Origin: Caballeronia arvi
Lineage (GTDB): Bacteria; Pseudomonadota; Gammaproteobacteria; Burkholderiales; Burkholderiaceae
NCBI RefSeq assembly: GCF_001544695.2
Contig: NZ_FCOM02000070.1
Coordinates: forward strand, 1 to 32,254
Direction of reading: 5' to 3'
Length of the DNA: 32,254 nucleotides
Positions 1 to 7,646 of the stretch are shown one piece after another. Within the stretch, counting starts at the first letter, position 1. Each line of letters begins with the position of its first letter. Position numbers and translations under genes: made by a program. The notes beneath the pieces are model-generated. The model ran no database searches, had not been told where the DNA came from, and saw only the letters and a program-made list of their open reading frames with translations.

Positions 1-23
1 TCGGCAGATCGCATGAGGCTCCT

Positions 24-182
24 TCAAAAAACGTCACTCCGGTGCGTTTGATGGGGGCTTTTCAACAGCCTGTTAAGCGTGGTGCCACCTGCGGCGGCTT
101 TCTTCGCCGGAACTGCTGCCTTTTTCGCAGGTGTCTTGGTTGCAGCCTTCTTGGCTGCAGGTTTCGCCGTCTTCGTTGCCAT
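24..182 (-). pseudogene. Lys/Ala-rich nucleoid-protein tail (HU/H1-like), truncated
   Basis: The reverse strand encodes 52 residues starting MATKTAKPAAKKAA and continuing with AKKAA-type repeats. This is the composition of the N-terminal tail found on Burkholderia HU-like or histone H1-like DNA-binding proteins. After about 35 residues the pattern stops; the last 17 residues resemble no HU core, and a TGA follows at 24-26. A GAGGA ribosome site lies about 6 bases before the ATG. Full-length relatives carry a folded DNA-binding domain after the tail, so I read this as a gene cut off behind its tail by a rearrangement. A genuine short basic protein is the alternative. Confidence 0.5.
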
Positions 183-292
183 GCGCATCCTCGTCGTCGT
201 AGATTGAGAGAACGCTTAAGACGAAGCACCCCAGAGCACGGTCGCCTGGCACATGCGTCGTCGTAAGCTGTCGGCTAGCGTAGCAACGGTTC

Positions 293-318
293 AGGGGTTT
301 AGCAATATGAAAACCCCT
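293..318 (+). terminator. Stem-loop, possible terminator
   Basis: AGGGGTTT (293-300) pairs with AAACCCCT (311-318) around a 10-base loop. A run of six T begins at 330, which is 11 bases past the stem and further than usual for an intrinsic terminator. No intact gene reads into it from the left, so its function is uncertain. Confidence 0.3.
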
Positions 319-683
319 TGAAATAAGGCTTTTTTGCGAGCTATCGGTGAGTATGCAACGGAGGTCTGCTCAGTTTTCAGCGTAAGCGCGTGGTGACCTT
401 TGTTCTTCGACGACAGAACACTCGACGGCGTCGTCAAAGTAGTCCTGTGGTCAATTCCTCGCGAGCGATTCCAACGCGCATGGGATGTGCATCATCGTCG
501 CGTCATGACCACCTCCGGCGTCATTCGCACTTTGGCAACCGAACCGATGTGTCGTTCCAACGACAACTGCACGTTTGTCTGGCCCGAGCGCGTCTTCGGC
601 TGCGGTTGCCTCAAACGTCTCCTGGGCGCATCCATGTCGGTCAAGCGCGCGTTGCAGTCGTGCGTGGATCTCATCTCCCAAGG
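319..683. other. Gene-poor stretch, no recognisable product
   Basis: Several overlapping open frames exist on both strands, but none has a ribosome site together with a family-like sequence. Reverse-strand codons just left of 684 (ARELTLGDEI in another frame) may continue the VIT1-like remnant after a frameshift. Nothing else was identified. Confidence 0.4.
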
Positions 684-863
684 TCAACTCTCGCGCGACC
701 ACCTTGATGTGTCCCTGTCCTGCATGAGTTGCGCGGCAACGCGCTTTACTTCGTCAGGGCTTAATCCCCTAGCCTTGTAGATGAGCGCCAGTCCATGCTC
801 CTCTGATTCGGAGCTGTGTTCAAGCTCGTTCGCTTCCTTCGAGACCTGCGCTTGCGCGAGACT
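684..863 (-). pseudogene. VIT1/CCC1-family metal transporter fragment
   Basis: One reverse frame reads ...VSKEANELEH..., then ALIYKARGLSPDEVKRVAAQ, then LMQD and a stop at 684-686. This pattern (Glu-rich stretch, 'LALIYxARGL-P-EA-RVA--LM') is the cytosolic helical domain that follows the first membrane helices of VIT1/CCC1 iron/manganese transporters, including the rubrerythrin-fused forms. Immediately downstream another frame gives VARELTLGDEI, similar to the following 'AREELG' motif and suggesting a frameshift. The frame is closed by a stop just upstream (876-878), and no membrane helices were found on either side. I infer a short relic of a deleted transporter gene. Confidence 0.4.
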
Positions 864-1416
864 CGCGTGCGTTGGTCACTGACAGCCATTCTGTCCGACG
901 CGTCGCCGCGATGTCACGATTCGGCCTGAGCGATGTCTGCGCCCTGAGCGGCAGCGGGCTTCCCGGCGTTCGCCATGGCCTGAACGACGTGGGCATGTTC
1001 ATGTCCGTCCTCCCACATTCGAGCGGTACCGGGTTGCCTGCATATTTATTCCGGTCGGCGAACTCGGCGACGGCGAGAGAAGGAAGCACGAAGCGGGGCC
1101 CGAGCAGATGCATGAGACCTCTCATGAGATAGGTCTTGGCATTGAAGCTAGATGCCGCCTTTCTTCCATTGGCCTTCAACTTGTCCGGCCACACCCGCGC
1201 AGGCATACGCTCGGATGCAGGGAGTTCGCTAAAGACCTGCGTGCCGATCTTCTCGCGCCTCCAGTTCATGATCAGGGCGTTCCTGAAAAAATGCGAGCCT
1301 CCAGCGGTGCCCCGACGTAATGGAAGTCGAAACCAGCTCTGCCGAGTCCACGCTGGCATAACGGGATATCAAGCCGAAGGCTGCATGCAAGCTGCAAACA
1401 ATCATTGAGAAGCGCT
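864..1416. other. Gene-poor stretch with an unassigned open frame
   Basis: A 179-codon reverse frame (820-1359) covers most of this interval. Its middle part has balanced amino-acid use, but it has no clear ribosome site, overlaps the VIT1-like remnant in another frame, and matches no family I recognise. It could be decayed coding DNA; I do not call a gene. Confidence 0.35.
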
Positions 1417-1488
1417 GGTACCGTTCCAGAAGCTGGTGAAATGAGCTACTACGTAATTTACATCCATCTCGGCTTCGGTACCGTTCCA
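1417..1488. repeat. 12-bp direct repeat, 60-bp spacing
   Basis: The 12-mer GGTACCGTTCCA occurs at 1417-1428 and again at 1477-1488, just past the stop of the methyltransferase gene. The 48 bases between are AT-richer than the surroundings and include TACTACGTAA. The two copies could be a rearrangement scar or binding sites; no function is shown. Confidence 0.5.
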
Positions 1489-1489
1489 C

Positions 1490-2194
1490 TCAGGCGCTCT
1501 TGTAGCCGATGAGCCCCGCCCATTCGCGTCCGTCCAAAGGAAAGTATTCGGAATTCAAGTCCGGAGGGCACGGCGTGAACTCGACACGCTCGAGGCGAAA
1601 CCTCGCAAGCATGAACTCTCGGGCAAGGATCGTCGGGTCCATGAGATTGACCACCTTCGGTAGAAGACCCGGCACGAGCGCGTAGCGGTCCGAATCCACT
1701 GTCAGTCCCGGCCACTCCTCAGCGGACGCGAGAGCGCGCTCGTAGTCCGGAATCATCTTCTCCATAAAGCGATGATACGGTGTGAAGCACAAGACGAATA
1801 CTTTGCCACCGGGTTTGACCCAATTTTGCAGCTTCTCTAGGCCTGCGCGGAAGGCATCAGGCTCGAGGAAATGCAACACATGCGACGCCAGAACCGCGTC
1901 GAGCAAATTCGATTCGAGATCGAAGTGGGGAAACCGGCCTTCGAGCAGAGTGAGCTTCTGTTCATATCGGAGTGGGACTGCCTGACGGATCGCGTCCAAC
2001 TGCGCGCGCGATATATCGTTCGCGATGACGCGCGTGTGCGCGCTCAACGCGCGCAAGGACGCTACGCCGTAGCCCGCGCCGATATCCAGCACAACGCCCC
2101 CGTGCTTGCGCGCATGATCAACGAACGCGCGCGTGTATTTCGACAGGGGGAAGGCCGAGCCATGCTGGTTCTGTGTCAGACGATCCGCGTTCAT
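1490..2194 (-). CDS. Class I SAM-dependent methyltransferase
   Basis: This 234-residue protein has the layout of a soluble Rossmann-fold methyltransferase. Motif I is VLDIGAGYG (residues 35-43), the acidic residue after strand 2 is in VIANDIS (D60), the post-II segment is LDAVLASHVLHFL (99-110), and motif III is VKPGGKVFVL (127-136). It should transfer a methyl group from S-adenosylmethionine to an unknown acceptor; the type-11-like core does not reveal the substrate. The C-terminal third, rich in aromatic and proline residues, probably forms the acceptor pocket. The ATG has GAGGATACAC directly upstream, a good ribosome site. The gene stands alone, with eroded DNA on both sides and no pathway partner. 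Length and motifs look intact. Confidence 0.85.
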   Translation of the reverse strand: MNADRLTQNQHGSAFPLSKYTRAFVDHARKHGGVVLDIGAGYGVASLRALSAHTRVIANDISRAQLDAIRQAVPLRYEQKLTLLEGRFPHFDLESNLLDAVLASHVLHFLEPDAFRAGLEKLQNWVKPGGKVFVLCFTPYHRFMEKMIPDYERALASAEEWPGLTVDSDRYALVPGLLPKVVNLMDPTILAREFMLARFRLERVEFTPCPPDLNSEYFPLDGREWAGLIGYKSA

Positions 2195-2680
2195 GTGTAT
2201 CCTCGCTGCTGCTGGTGAGCGATTTCACGAAACTTGTCGCCTCTTGATACTGCCATATTGCCGGCTTCGGACGACACTTGCGTGCCGATCTGACGCTTGG
2301 CTCCTCGGCTCAGGCGGGGACGACTGCAGCACCAACTGAGGATTTGGCCCGCACGAGAGGGCCGAGGAACAGCCCGTGGCGAGCCGTTAGCAACGCGGAG
2401 CAAGCCGGCGTGACTCAACTTAGTCACTGAGAAAACCATCGGGCGCCCGAGATGCCGCGTACCCTCTCTCGACAGTGACTGCAGGCCGCTCCCTTCTGTC
2501 CGGACCAGATTTGAACTTTCGAACATCCGCCTCTCTCTCTCTAGAGTCGGAAGGTGGCGAACATAGGCATCTGCTTAGACGGAGGCTACCATCTCAGTAT
2601 CATGAGACGATCGCGCTGATCAACAGGCCTTGATCTCTCGTCGAGCCCGGACTGGCAGTTCCCGGTGCCCACGAGTTCGG
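2195..2680. other. Gene-free stretch upstream of the methyltransferase
   Basis: No frame here combines a start site with a recognisable protein. Visible items are a weak stem GTGACT/AGTCAC near 2410-2427 and a (CT)6 run at 2531-2542. It probably carries the methyltransferase promoter, which I could not place. Confidence 0.4.
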
Positions 2681-2944
2681 TTAGACCGGCGCTCGTCTCG
2701 GCCTGTCGGGTGGAACCCGTACCGCCCTGATGGGAGAAGCATGCTGCTCGATGACTGTCGAAATCGAGTTCTTGTACAGAATTTGAGTACCCGTGGACGA
2801 CTGTACCGCTAGAACGAACTTGTCGTACGAGGCGATGACGCCACTTAATTTGATGCCGTTGACGAGGAAAACCCACGCCGGGGTCTGGTTTGCAACCAGC
2901 GCGTTCAGGAAGTCAGATTGGACATCTGTAGTGGCTGGCTTCAC
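2681..2944 (-). CDS. hfq: Hfq-family RNA chaperone paralogue (divergent)
   Basis: An 87-residue Sm-fold protein. The Sm1 motif is VFLVNGIKLSGVIASYDKF (residues 25-43) and the Sm2 motif is YKNSISTV (57-64, YKHAISTV in standard Hfq). Hfq forms hexameric rings that bind RNA on three faces. The proximal-face Gln (Q9) and the FLNAL helix are kept, as are G30, K32 and most distal-face positions, with Phe replacing the usual Tyr in VFLVNG. The rim Arg patch after FLNAL (RRER in E. coli) is VANQ here, and the His of YKH is Asn. The start is GTG, supported by AAGGGGA 6 bases upstream. A Pro/Arg-rich tail (residues 72-87) replaces the long acidic tail. An 83-residue gene lies 50 bp upstream on the same strand. 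The hexamer probably forms, but matchmaking on the rim is doubtful. Confidence 0.9.
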   Translation of the reverse strand: MKPATTDVQSDFLNALVANQTPAWVFLVNGIKLSGVIASYDKFVLAVQSSTGTQILYKNSISTVIEQHASPIRAVRVPPDRPRRAPV

Positions 2945-2994
2945 GCTGGTCCCCTTTCAGACGAATCTTCGAGCATATGCCCCACGTATATCCA

Positions 2995-3246
2995 TCAAGA
3001 ATGCGAATTGAATTCTTGAATGGCGGCATCGAGACAGTCCAGTGCAGCTAGAAGTTGTTGCTGCTCGGCCCGATAGCGGACGACGGCAAGATTGCTGTGC
3101 AGCATCGCGTCGAAGCCGAGCTGATATTCCGCGATGTCAGCAAGTCGGGCGATATCTTCTTGCAAACGGCGCCGCGAGAAGTCGCCCTCGGCCGATGCGC
3201 GTCGCCTTAATACCTCACTGCGGCCGCGCAAGTCATATGGCATCAT
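2995..3246 (-). CDS. Small helical protein of unknown function
   Basis: I do not recognise this 83-residue protein. The open frame extends further upstream, but the start is placed at 3246 because GGGAGG sits 5 bases before that ATG, and the residues before it look non-coding. The sequence is almost wholly helical in character, with Arg-rich first and Leu/Ala/Gln-rich later heptads (REVLRRR-type, then RAEQQQLLAALDCLD), so a coiled coil or helical bundle is likely. There is no signal peptide or membrane segment. It lies 50 bp upstream of the Hfq paralogue in the same direction and may be cotranscribed with it. That linkage is the only clue to function. Confidence 0.6.
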   Translation of the reverse strand: MMPYDLRGRSEVLRRRASAEGDFSRRRLQEDIARLADIAEYQLGFDAMLHSNLAVVRYRAEQQQLLAALDCLDAAIQEFNSHS

Positions 3247-3654
3247 AGCTGCCTCCCATTGCACTGCGACGATGGCAGGGTACTGCCACGCCAACGAGGT
3301 GCTCGCCTCTGCCACGCTGTCAAAGCGAGGCCAGCAGATAGGACTGTCCGTCACTTTCGCAGACGCCGGCGACCGAGATTGTGCGGAAAGACACTTAGAA
3401 ATATTGTGAGAGGTGGACGAAAAATGGGCAAGCCGAAGGGAAGCTCGTGTCGATCATGACTCGGCCGTCTTTGCTCCGGTCTCATGCAACGCGATGAGCT
3501 AATACAGTGCATTCTTTCTCTCGCTGGCGCGCTATCGGTCGGTCGCGCCTGCCGTATTCCCGTCATGCTGGCACCGGCCATCCTTCTTTTCCTGACGATC
3601 TTGATGGATCAAGCCTGCTGGGCGTGTTGCTGACCGATTATCTGGGCGGCTTCA
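3247..3654. other. Gene-free stretch before the MFS remnant
   Basis: No supported gene is visible. The right part (from about 3560) may hold further frame-broken pieces of the transporter called at 3655-3874, since hydrophobic stretches such as LAPAILLFLTIL appear in one plus frame. The promoter of the leftward small gene should lie at the left end. Confidence 0.35.
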
Positions 3655-3874
3655 GGCTTGCTGTCGGAACTGCTTCGGGTGCGGCTACGGACCGCCAGAC
3701 TATCACTCGCTTACAATGTATCTGTCGTTCTGTTCGGCGGATTCGATCCTTGCTGATTGCGTTCATCGTCCGAACGATCCGGACGAAGTAGCGCCAGCGT
3801 TTTATCGGGCAGCGGCCGCTATCGTCAACGTCGTTTTCCCTGTTTCTGCACGAACGCGGTTTGCGGTCCGCTAG
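3655..3874 (+). pseudogene. MFS transporter C-terminal remnant, frameshifted
   Basis: Three plus-strand pieces in different frames match the C-terminal part of metabolite:H+ symporters of the major facilitator superfamily. The first is GLLSELLRVRLRTARLSLAY followed by NVSVVLFGGF (3655-3744), corresponding to the 'SELFPTRVR..GLSLAYN.A..LFGG' signature. The second is PDEVAPAFYRAAAAIV (3779-3826). The third is SLFLHERG near 3838. A stop interrupts the frame right after the FGGF piece. There is no start site and no upstream half. This is a decayed tail of a former transporter gene; its substrate cannot be told. Confidence 0.5.
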
Positions 3875-3916
3875 CGCCGCGCTCGCTGGGCCCGTTCACT
3901 TTCCGCTTTAACAAAC

Positions 3917-4456
3917 ATGTCCCCAACCACACCCGACTATCTCCCATTGCTGCCGCTCGTCGAGCTTGCCGATTGCAGCGCACAGCTGCCGCGGCCAACG
4001 ATGGCGTCCATCGTCAGCCAGGAAGTGCGGGTGTTTCGCGTTCCCGACGACGCGTCGGACACCGCCGAGTGCAGTGCGCGCTTCGGTATCCCGCTCGAAG
4101 ATGGCGCGAACACGATCGTGCTGCGGTTCAAGAAGGAATCGAGGGAGCAGTCCGCCGCGATCGTCGCGCTGGCGGATCGGCGGATCGATGTCAACGGTGC
4201 CGTGCGACGCGCGCTCGGTGCGCAGCGCGTATCGTTCGCACCGCGCGAGTGGGCGACCGAGCAGTGCGGGATGGAGTACGGCGGCGTCACGGCGTTTGGA
4301 CTTCCGCGCGACTGGCCGATCCTGATCGATACCCGCGTCATGGAGCGAACCCGAATAGTCATGGGCGCGGGGGTGCGGTCTCTGAAGTTGCTCCTGCGGC
4401 CCTCCACGCTGCTGACGCTGCCTAATGCGTCCGTCCACGATCTGCTGAAAACCTGA
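3917..4456 (+). CDS. YbaK/EbsC-domain protein (aminoacyl-tRNA deacylase-like)
   Basis: A 179-residue protein with the YbaK/prolyl-tRNA-editing fold. Family landmarks are IVALADRRIDVNGAVRRALG (strand plus the 'D...L...LG' helix, residues about 81-100), VSFAPREWATEQCGMEYGG, VTAFGLPRD ('G.V.PFG...', about 123-131), ILIDTRVME and IVMGAGVRS ('V..GAG'). Such proteins hydrolyse mischarged aminoacyl-tRNAs such as Ala- or Cys-tRNAPro. The Lys that activates substrate in YbaK may be in the LRFKKESRE segment, but I cannot align it with certainty. The ATG at 3917 follows only a weak ribosome site. The gene stands alone between remnants, and the stop is followed by gene-free DNA. Confidence 0.75.
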   Translation: MSPTTPDYLPLLPLVELADCSAQLPRPTMASIVSQEVRVFRVPDDASDTAECSARFGIPLEDGANTIVLRFKKESREQSAAIVALADRRIDVNGAVRRALGAQRVSFAPREWATEQCGMEYGGVTAFGLPRDWPILIDTRVMERTRIVMGAGVRSLKLLLRPSTLLTLPNASVHDLLKT

Positions 4457-4781
4457 CGCTGCTTTTGCTCAATTGATTCCATAGCCCGGCGCCTCCGCGC
4501 CGCGTGGCTGCGGCCGCGTCGAACCGGGCGTCTCAATTAAAAAGCCACCGATGCGAACAAATTTTCAAATGGCGGCGCCGTTATCGAGCGGAGCAACATG
4601 CTGGCACGACAGCTAGTTCCGGTGACGGTCGTAGGCGACGCGTGGCACCACCACGCCGACTGCGGCGAGGCACCGGAAGCGTACAGTCGCCATGAAGGAA
4701 CGTTCGAGACTGCGCGAAGAACGTCCGCATCCACACACCCAACGGACTTTCGCACGTGCAGGTCAAGGCCGCGACCAAGTC
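4457..4781. other. Gene-poor stretch, possible unidentified debris
   Basis: Plus-strand pieces such as HHADCGEAPEAYSRHEGTFE (about 4655) and VRIHTPNGLSHVQVKAATKS (about 4724, followed by a stop) look protein-like but lie in different frames and match no family I can name. They may be the remains of one gene. No regulatory element is evident. Confidence 0.3.
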
Positions 4782-5642
4782 CTAACGAAAGTGTTTGAGG
4801 AAATCGTCCATGAGGTGTTGCGCTTTATCCTTGGTACTCAGCAGCTGAAGCATGTGATGGGAGCGCTCGTTGGCGAGGTAGGGGGCTGAGGAAAACCATC
4901 CGCCATCGACCACAATGTCGGTGCCGGTGATGTAGGAAGACTCGTCACTGGCGAGGAACAAGGCCGTAAAGGCGATCTCCTCTGCCTTGCCGCTCCTGCG
5001 CAGCAGAACCGTGTTATTCATGGCCTTGGACGCCATCTTTTTCACGAGCGGATTTGAGCTCATCGCCGCGGTGAGGTCGGTCTCAATGAAACCGGGCTGG
5101 ATGACATTGCAGCGGATTCCCCAGTCCGCGTAGATGTACGCGGCGGATCGCGACAGTCCTTCGAGTGCCCACTTCGAGGAGGAGTAGCCAGTGCTGAAGT
5201 TGCCCGTGATGCCCGCGACTGAGCCGATGTTGACGATTGAGCCTCCTCCGGAATCACGAATCAGCGGAGCGCAGGTTTGAATACCTCTCAGCGTGCCTGT
5301 GACGTTGATCTCGAAGATCTTATTCCATTCGTCGATATCGACCTTGGGAAGCCGCACGAGGGCGTTACTGCCAACGATGTTCACAAGACTATGTAGCGCC
5401 CCCACTTGCGCTTTGACAAAGGCGACCGCGGCGTCCCATTGCTCCTGGTTCACCACGTCCAGTTGCAGGAAGTAGCACTTCCCGCCGGCTTCATTGATGT
5501 CGGCAGCCAGGGCGTCACCTCGCTCCTCGCTGCGGCCGGCGACAAATACGGTTGCGCCCTCTCTCGCAAACAATCGGGCAGACGCGCGACCCATGCCACC
5601 GTAACCTCCTGTTATCAATGCCACCTTGTTTTCGAGTCTCAT
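4782..5642 (-). CDS. Short-chain dehydrogenase/reductase (classical SDR)
   Basis: A 286-residue NAD(P)-dependent oxidoreductase. The nucleotide-binding motif is TGGYGGMG (residues 11-18). The usual NNAG is replaced by NIVG (88-91). The catalytic set is N113 (in FEINVTG), S141 (in NIGSVAG), Y153 and K157 (in GYSSSKWA), and the PGFIETDL and DIVVDGG signatures follow. An Arg at the end of strand 2 (GRSEER) suggests possible NADP use. It carries about 30 extra residues after the usual DGG-containing end, rich in His, Leu and Lys. The ATG is preceded by TGGAG. It reads leftward with no cotranscribed partner; the broken outer-membrane gene lies 190 bp upstream on the same strand. Substrate unknown; the sequence looks intact. 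Confidence 0.85.
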   Translation of the reverse strand: MRLENKVALITGGYGGMGRASARLFAREGATVFVAGRSEERGDALAADINEAGGKCYFLQLDVVNQEQWDAAVAFVKAQVGALHSLVNIVGSNALVRLPKVDIDEWNKIFEINVTGTLRGIQTCAPLIRDSGGGSIVNIGSVAGITGNFSTGYSSSKWALEGLSRSAAYIYADWGIRCNVIQPGFIETDLTAAMSSNPLVKKMASKAMNNTVLLRRSGKAEEIAFTALFLASDESSYITGTDIVVDGGWFSSAPYLANERSHHMLQLLSTKDKAQHLMDDFLKHFR

Positions 5643-5832
5643 GTGCTACTCCAAAATGTCGAGGGTAGTTTCAAGGCAGGTTTCCATTCGGGATGCGTCA
5701 AGAAGCCTGAGTGAAGCGGACGGACACATGACTTCAGCGATCTCGCGCCCCCGAGGCACGGCGCCGGTTCGCCAAAAAAATCGCGACCGGAAAACACCAA
5801 TCGTGAACGAGCACGGTTGCGGGCGTGCCGGA

Positions 5833-6942
5833 TCACCAGGCGTAGCCCATTTTGAAGAGCAACGCCTTGTTGCCCTCTTTGCCGAGCGCGAACTCCAGGT
5901 TGGCCACGATGCCCTGTGCTGGCTTGAGGACGTGCTGCACGCCGGCACCCAAGTTCGGGAAGCGGTTAGAAGAATCCGTGCAGCCGCCGCGGCTGCCACC
6001 ATAGAGGCACGCCATGCCAGCGAAAAGTGTAGCCGTCCAACGCGCGGCAAGTCGATGACTTTCCTCCACTTCGAAAGAAGACATGTACTTGCCAAGGAAC
6101 TCGCCTATCGTGTACCTGCGCAGTACTACGGGTGCATAGGCGCTCGCGGGCGCGTCAGCGGTCCACTGGTTGCTCTGCCGAACCGCGAACACATTGCCGT
6201 CCCCGTGGCTCCAGTATTGGCGGAAGTCGGCCCGATACACGTTGAAATTATTGCTTCCCTCGATGCCTTGACGATATGCGATATTGTTCAAATTGAAGTA
6301 CCACCCCTGCTTCGGGGCGTCCACGATATCTCGTGAATCGTGGTTGAGAACCGGGCCCACCCCGCCTGCCTTGGAACCGGTCAGCCCGAGCACGCTGACA
6401 ATGTCGTCGTCTCAAGACGTCTGGCCCACGATCTGATAGTTGGTGAAGACTGCCTGCGCACCGAACCAATCGTTCTTCAAGCGATACAAGTAGCGTCCGA
6501 CGAGGGCCCGTAAGTGGTCGTCGGACTTCACCGGAGTACCGGTTCCGAGGAAGTTGTCGTAGTCGTTCTTGACTATCCCGCCGGCAGCAAGGACGGATAT
6601 CCGGTGCTGGTCGCCCGCGAAGGACGTTCGCGCAAAGATCGCCGCTACCGCGGAATTAGCCGACGTGTATTGCGCGGTCACGCCGAACATCGACACCTGC
6701 GACTGATCGTCAAACTTTCGGACGTAGGCGCCGAGTCCCCCGAACGCGGTGCCGAGCTTGGGATTGTTCGAGAACGTTGGCAGGAGCACCCAGGGCGAGG
6801 GCGCTTTTGCCGCCCCCTGCACGTGGCCCGGCTCCTGCCCTTGACGCGTGTCCTCATCGGCGAGTGCGGTAACGCAGGTTGCCGCGAACAGCAAGCACGC
6901 GTTTGAGACCATGAAGACGAAGGGAATCCGGCGACGCAGCAT
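5833..6942 (-). pseudogene. BamA/TamA-type (D15) outer-membrane protein with an in-frame TGA
   Basis: Read from 6942, the frame encodes a signal peptide (MLRRRIPFVFMVSNACLLF, then ALA/DED), a strand-rich N-terminal part (PSPWVLLPTFSNNPKLGTAF), and then an opal stop at 6412-6414 after YQIVGQTS. The same frame continues at once with DDDIVSVLGLTG, VGPVLNHDSRD and GWYFNLNN (the surface-antigen D15 barrel signature), and ends KMGYAW, an aromatic outer-membrane C-terminus. The full frame is 369 codons, typical of short single-barrel BamA/TamA-family proteins. Only this one codon breaks it, so it is a very young pseudogene, a readthrough case, or a base-call error. No good ribosome site is visible; 6942 was chosen for the signal peptide. 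It is divergent from the EAL-domain gene. Confidence 0.75.
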
Positions 6943-7043
6943 CACGTTGGCGGTTCTACCGGAGCTTCGTTGGCTATGCATGGCAGGATGGCGCGTGCTC
7001 TGGCTTCTACGCGGTCGCGGGATCCTCGACGCGAGCACTCGCA

Positions 7044-7646
7044 GTGGTAGTGAAGTCTCCGCGCAGCAGCGTCGCGGGCGACTGGCCCTGGGTCCTGGCT
7101 GCGTGGCTTTCGATCGGCGTCGTAGCCGGCGGCGCATTTGGCTGGCTGGCATACAAGCGCATTACCCGGCAGCTGTCATTTCCTTCAACGCTTGAATGGG
7201 CCATTTCGCGACGCAAGATCGATGTGGTCTATCAGCCTATTGTCCGGCTCGCCGACGATGCGTGTATCGGCGTGGAAGCGCGCGTACGCTGGACGTTGCA
7301 TGGACGTCCCGTTTCACCCGAAGTGTTCGTGCGGGTTGCCGCGTCGATCAAAGAGACCGGAATCGCGTCCGGCCAGGTGTCCTGCACGATCGTGTCGACG
7401 AACGATTTGCCGATCTTCAGCCCATCGACCTCGAACGCATCGAGCGTCGTTGCGCCGCATATCATCGCCATGGCGCATGAACTGGGAGTCGAAATCGTTG
7501 CTGAAGGCGTAGAGACAGGTGCGCAGGCAGCGTGGCTGATCAAAAGAGGTGTGCAGTATGCACAGGGTTGGTTTTACGCGAAGGCGATGCCCGCGAGTGA
7601 ACTCTTCGTATGGCTTGAGAAGAGTCGAGTGGCGCGAGGCCGATAG
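7044..7646 (+). pseudogene. EAL-domain protein, internally deleted with an inverted segment
   Basis: The 200-codon frame starts with a membrane segment (WVLAAWLSIGVVAGGAFGWLAY region) and enters an EAL phosphodiesterase domain (LEWAISRRKIDVVYQPIVRL). The domain normally cleaves cyclic-di-GMP. Here the signature is GVEAR instead of EAL, about half of the 240-residue domain is missing, and the C-terminal part resumes with VVAPHIIAMAHELGVEIVAE and GVQYAQGWFYAKAMP. Between them, around 7379-7446, the plus strand codes nonsense, while the reverse strand reads AFEVDGLKIGKSFVDTIVQD, the conserved 'LKIDKSFV' motif of the same domain. This shows a small inversion joined to a deletion. Membrane-anchored EAL proteins with a periplasmic CSS domain are the likely ancestors, but that domain is absent. 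Catalysis is not expected. Confidence 0.75.

Noticed and set aside
400..780. 126-codon plus-strand open frame
   Set aside because: It lies opposite the VIT1-like remnant, has no ribosome site and an amino-acid mix typical of GC-rich shadows.
820..1359. 179-codon reverse frame as a gene
   Set aside because: No clear start site and no recognised family; it also overlaps the VIT1-like remnant in another frame. Kept only as a note.
3757..4425. 222-codon plus-strand frame overlapping the YbaK gene
   Set aside because: Arg/Ala-rich shadow frame; the YbaK frame has clear family motifs.
6412..6414. Selenocysteine at the TGA of the outer-membrane gene
   Set aside because: The protein family has no selenoproteins and no SECIS-like hairpin is evident after the codon.
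7379..7446. Invertible (phase-variable) switch in the EAL gene
   Set aside because: No flanking inverted repeats or invertase gene were seen; a one-time rearrangement is simpler.
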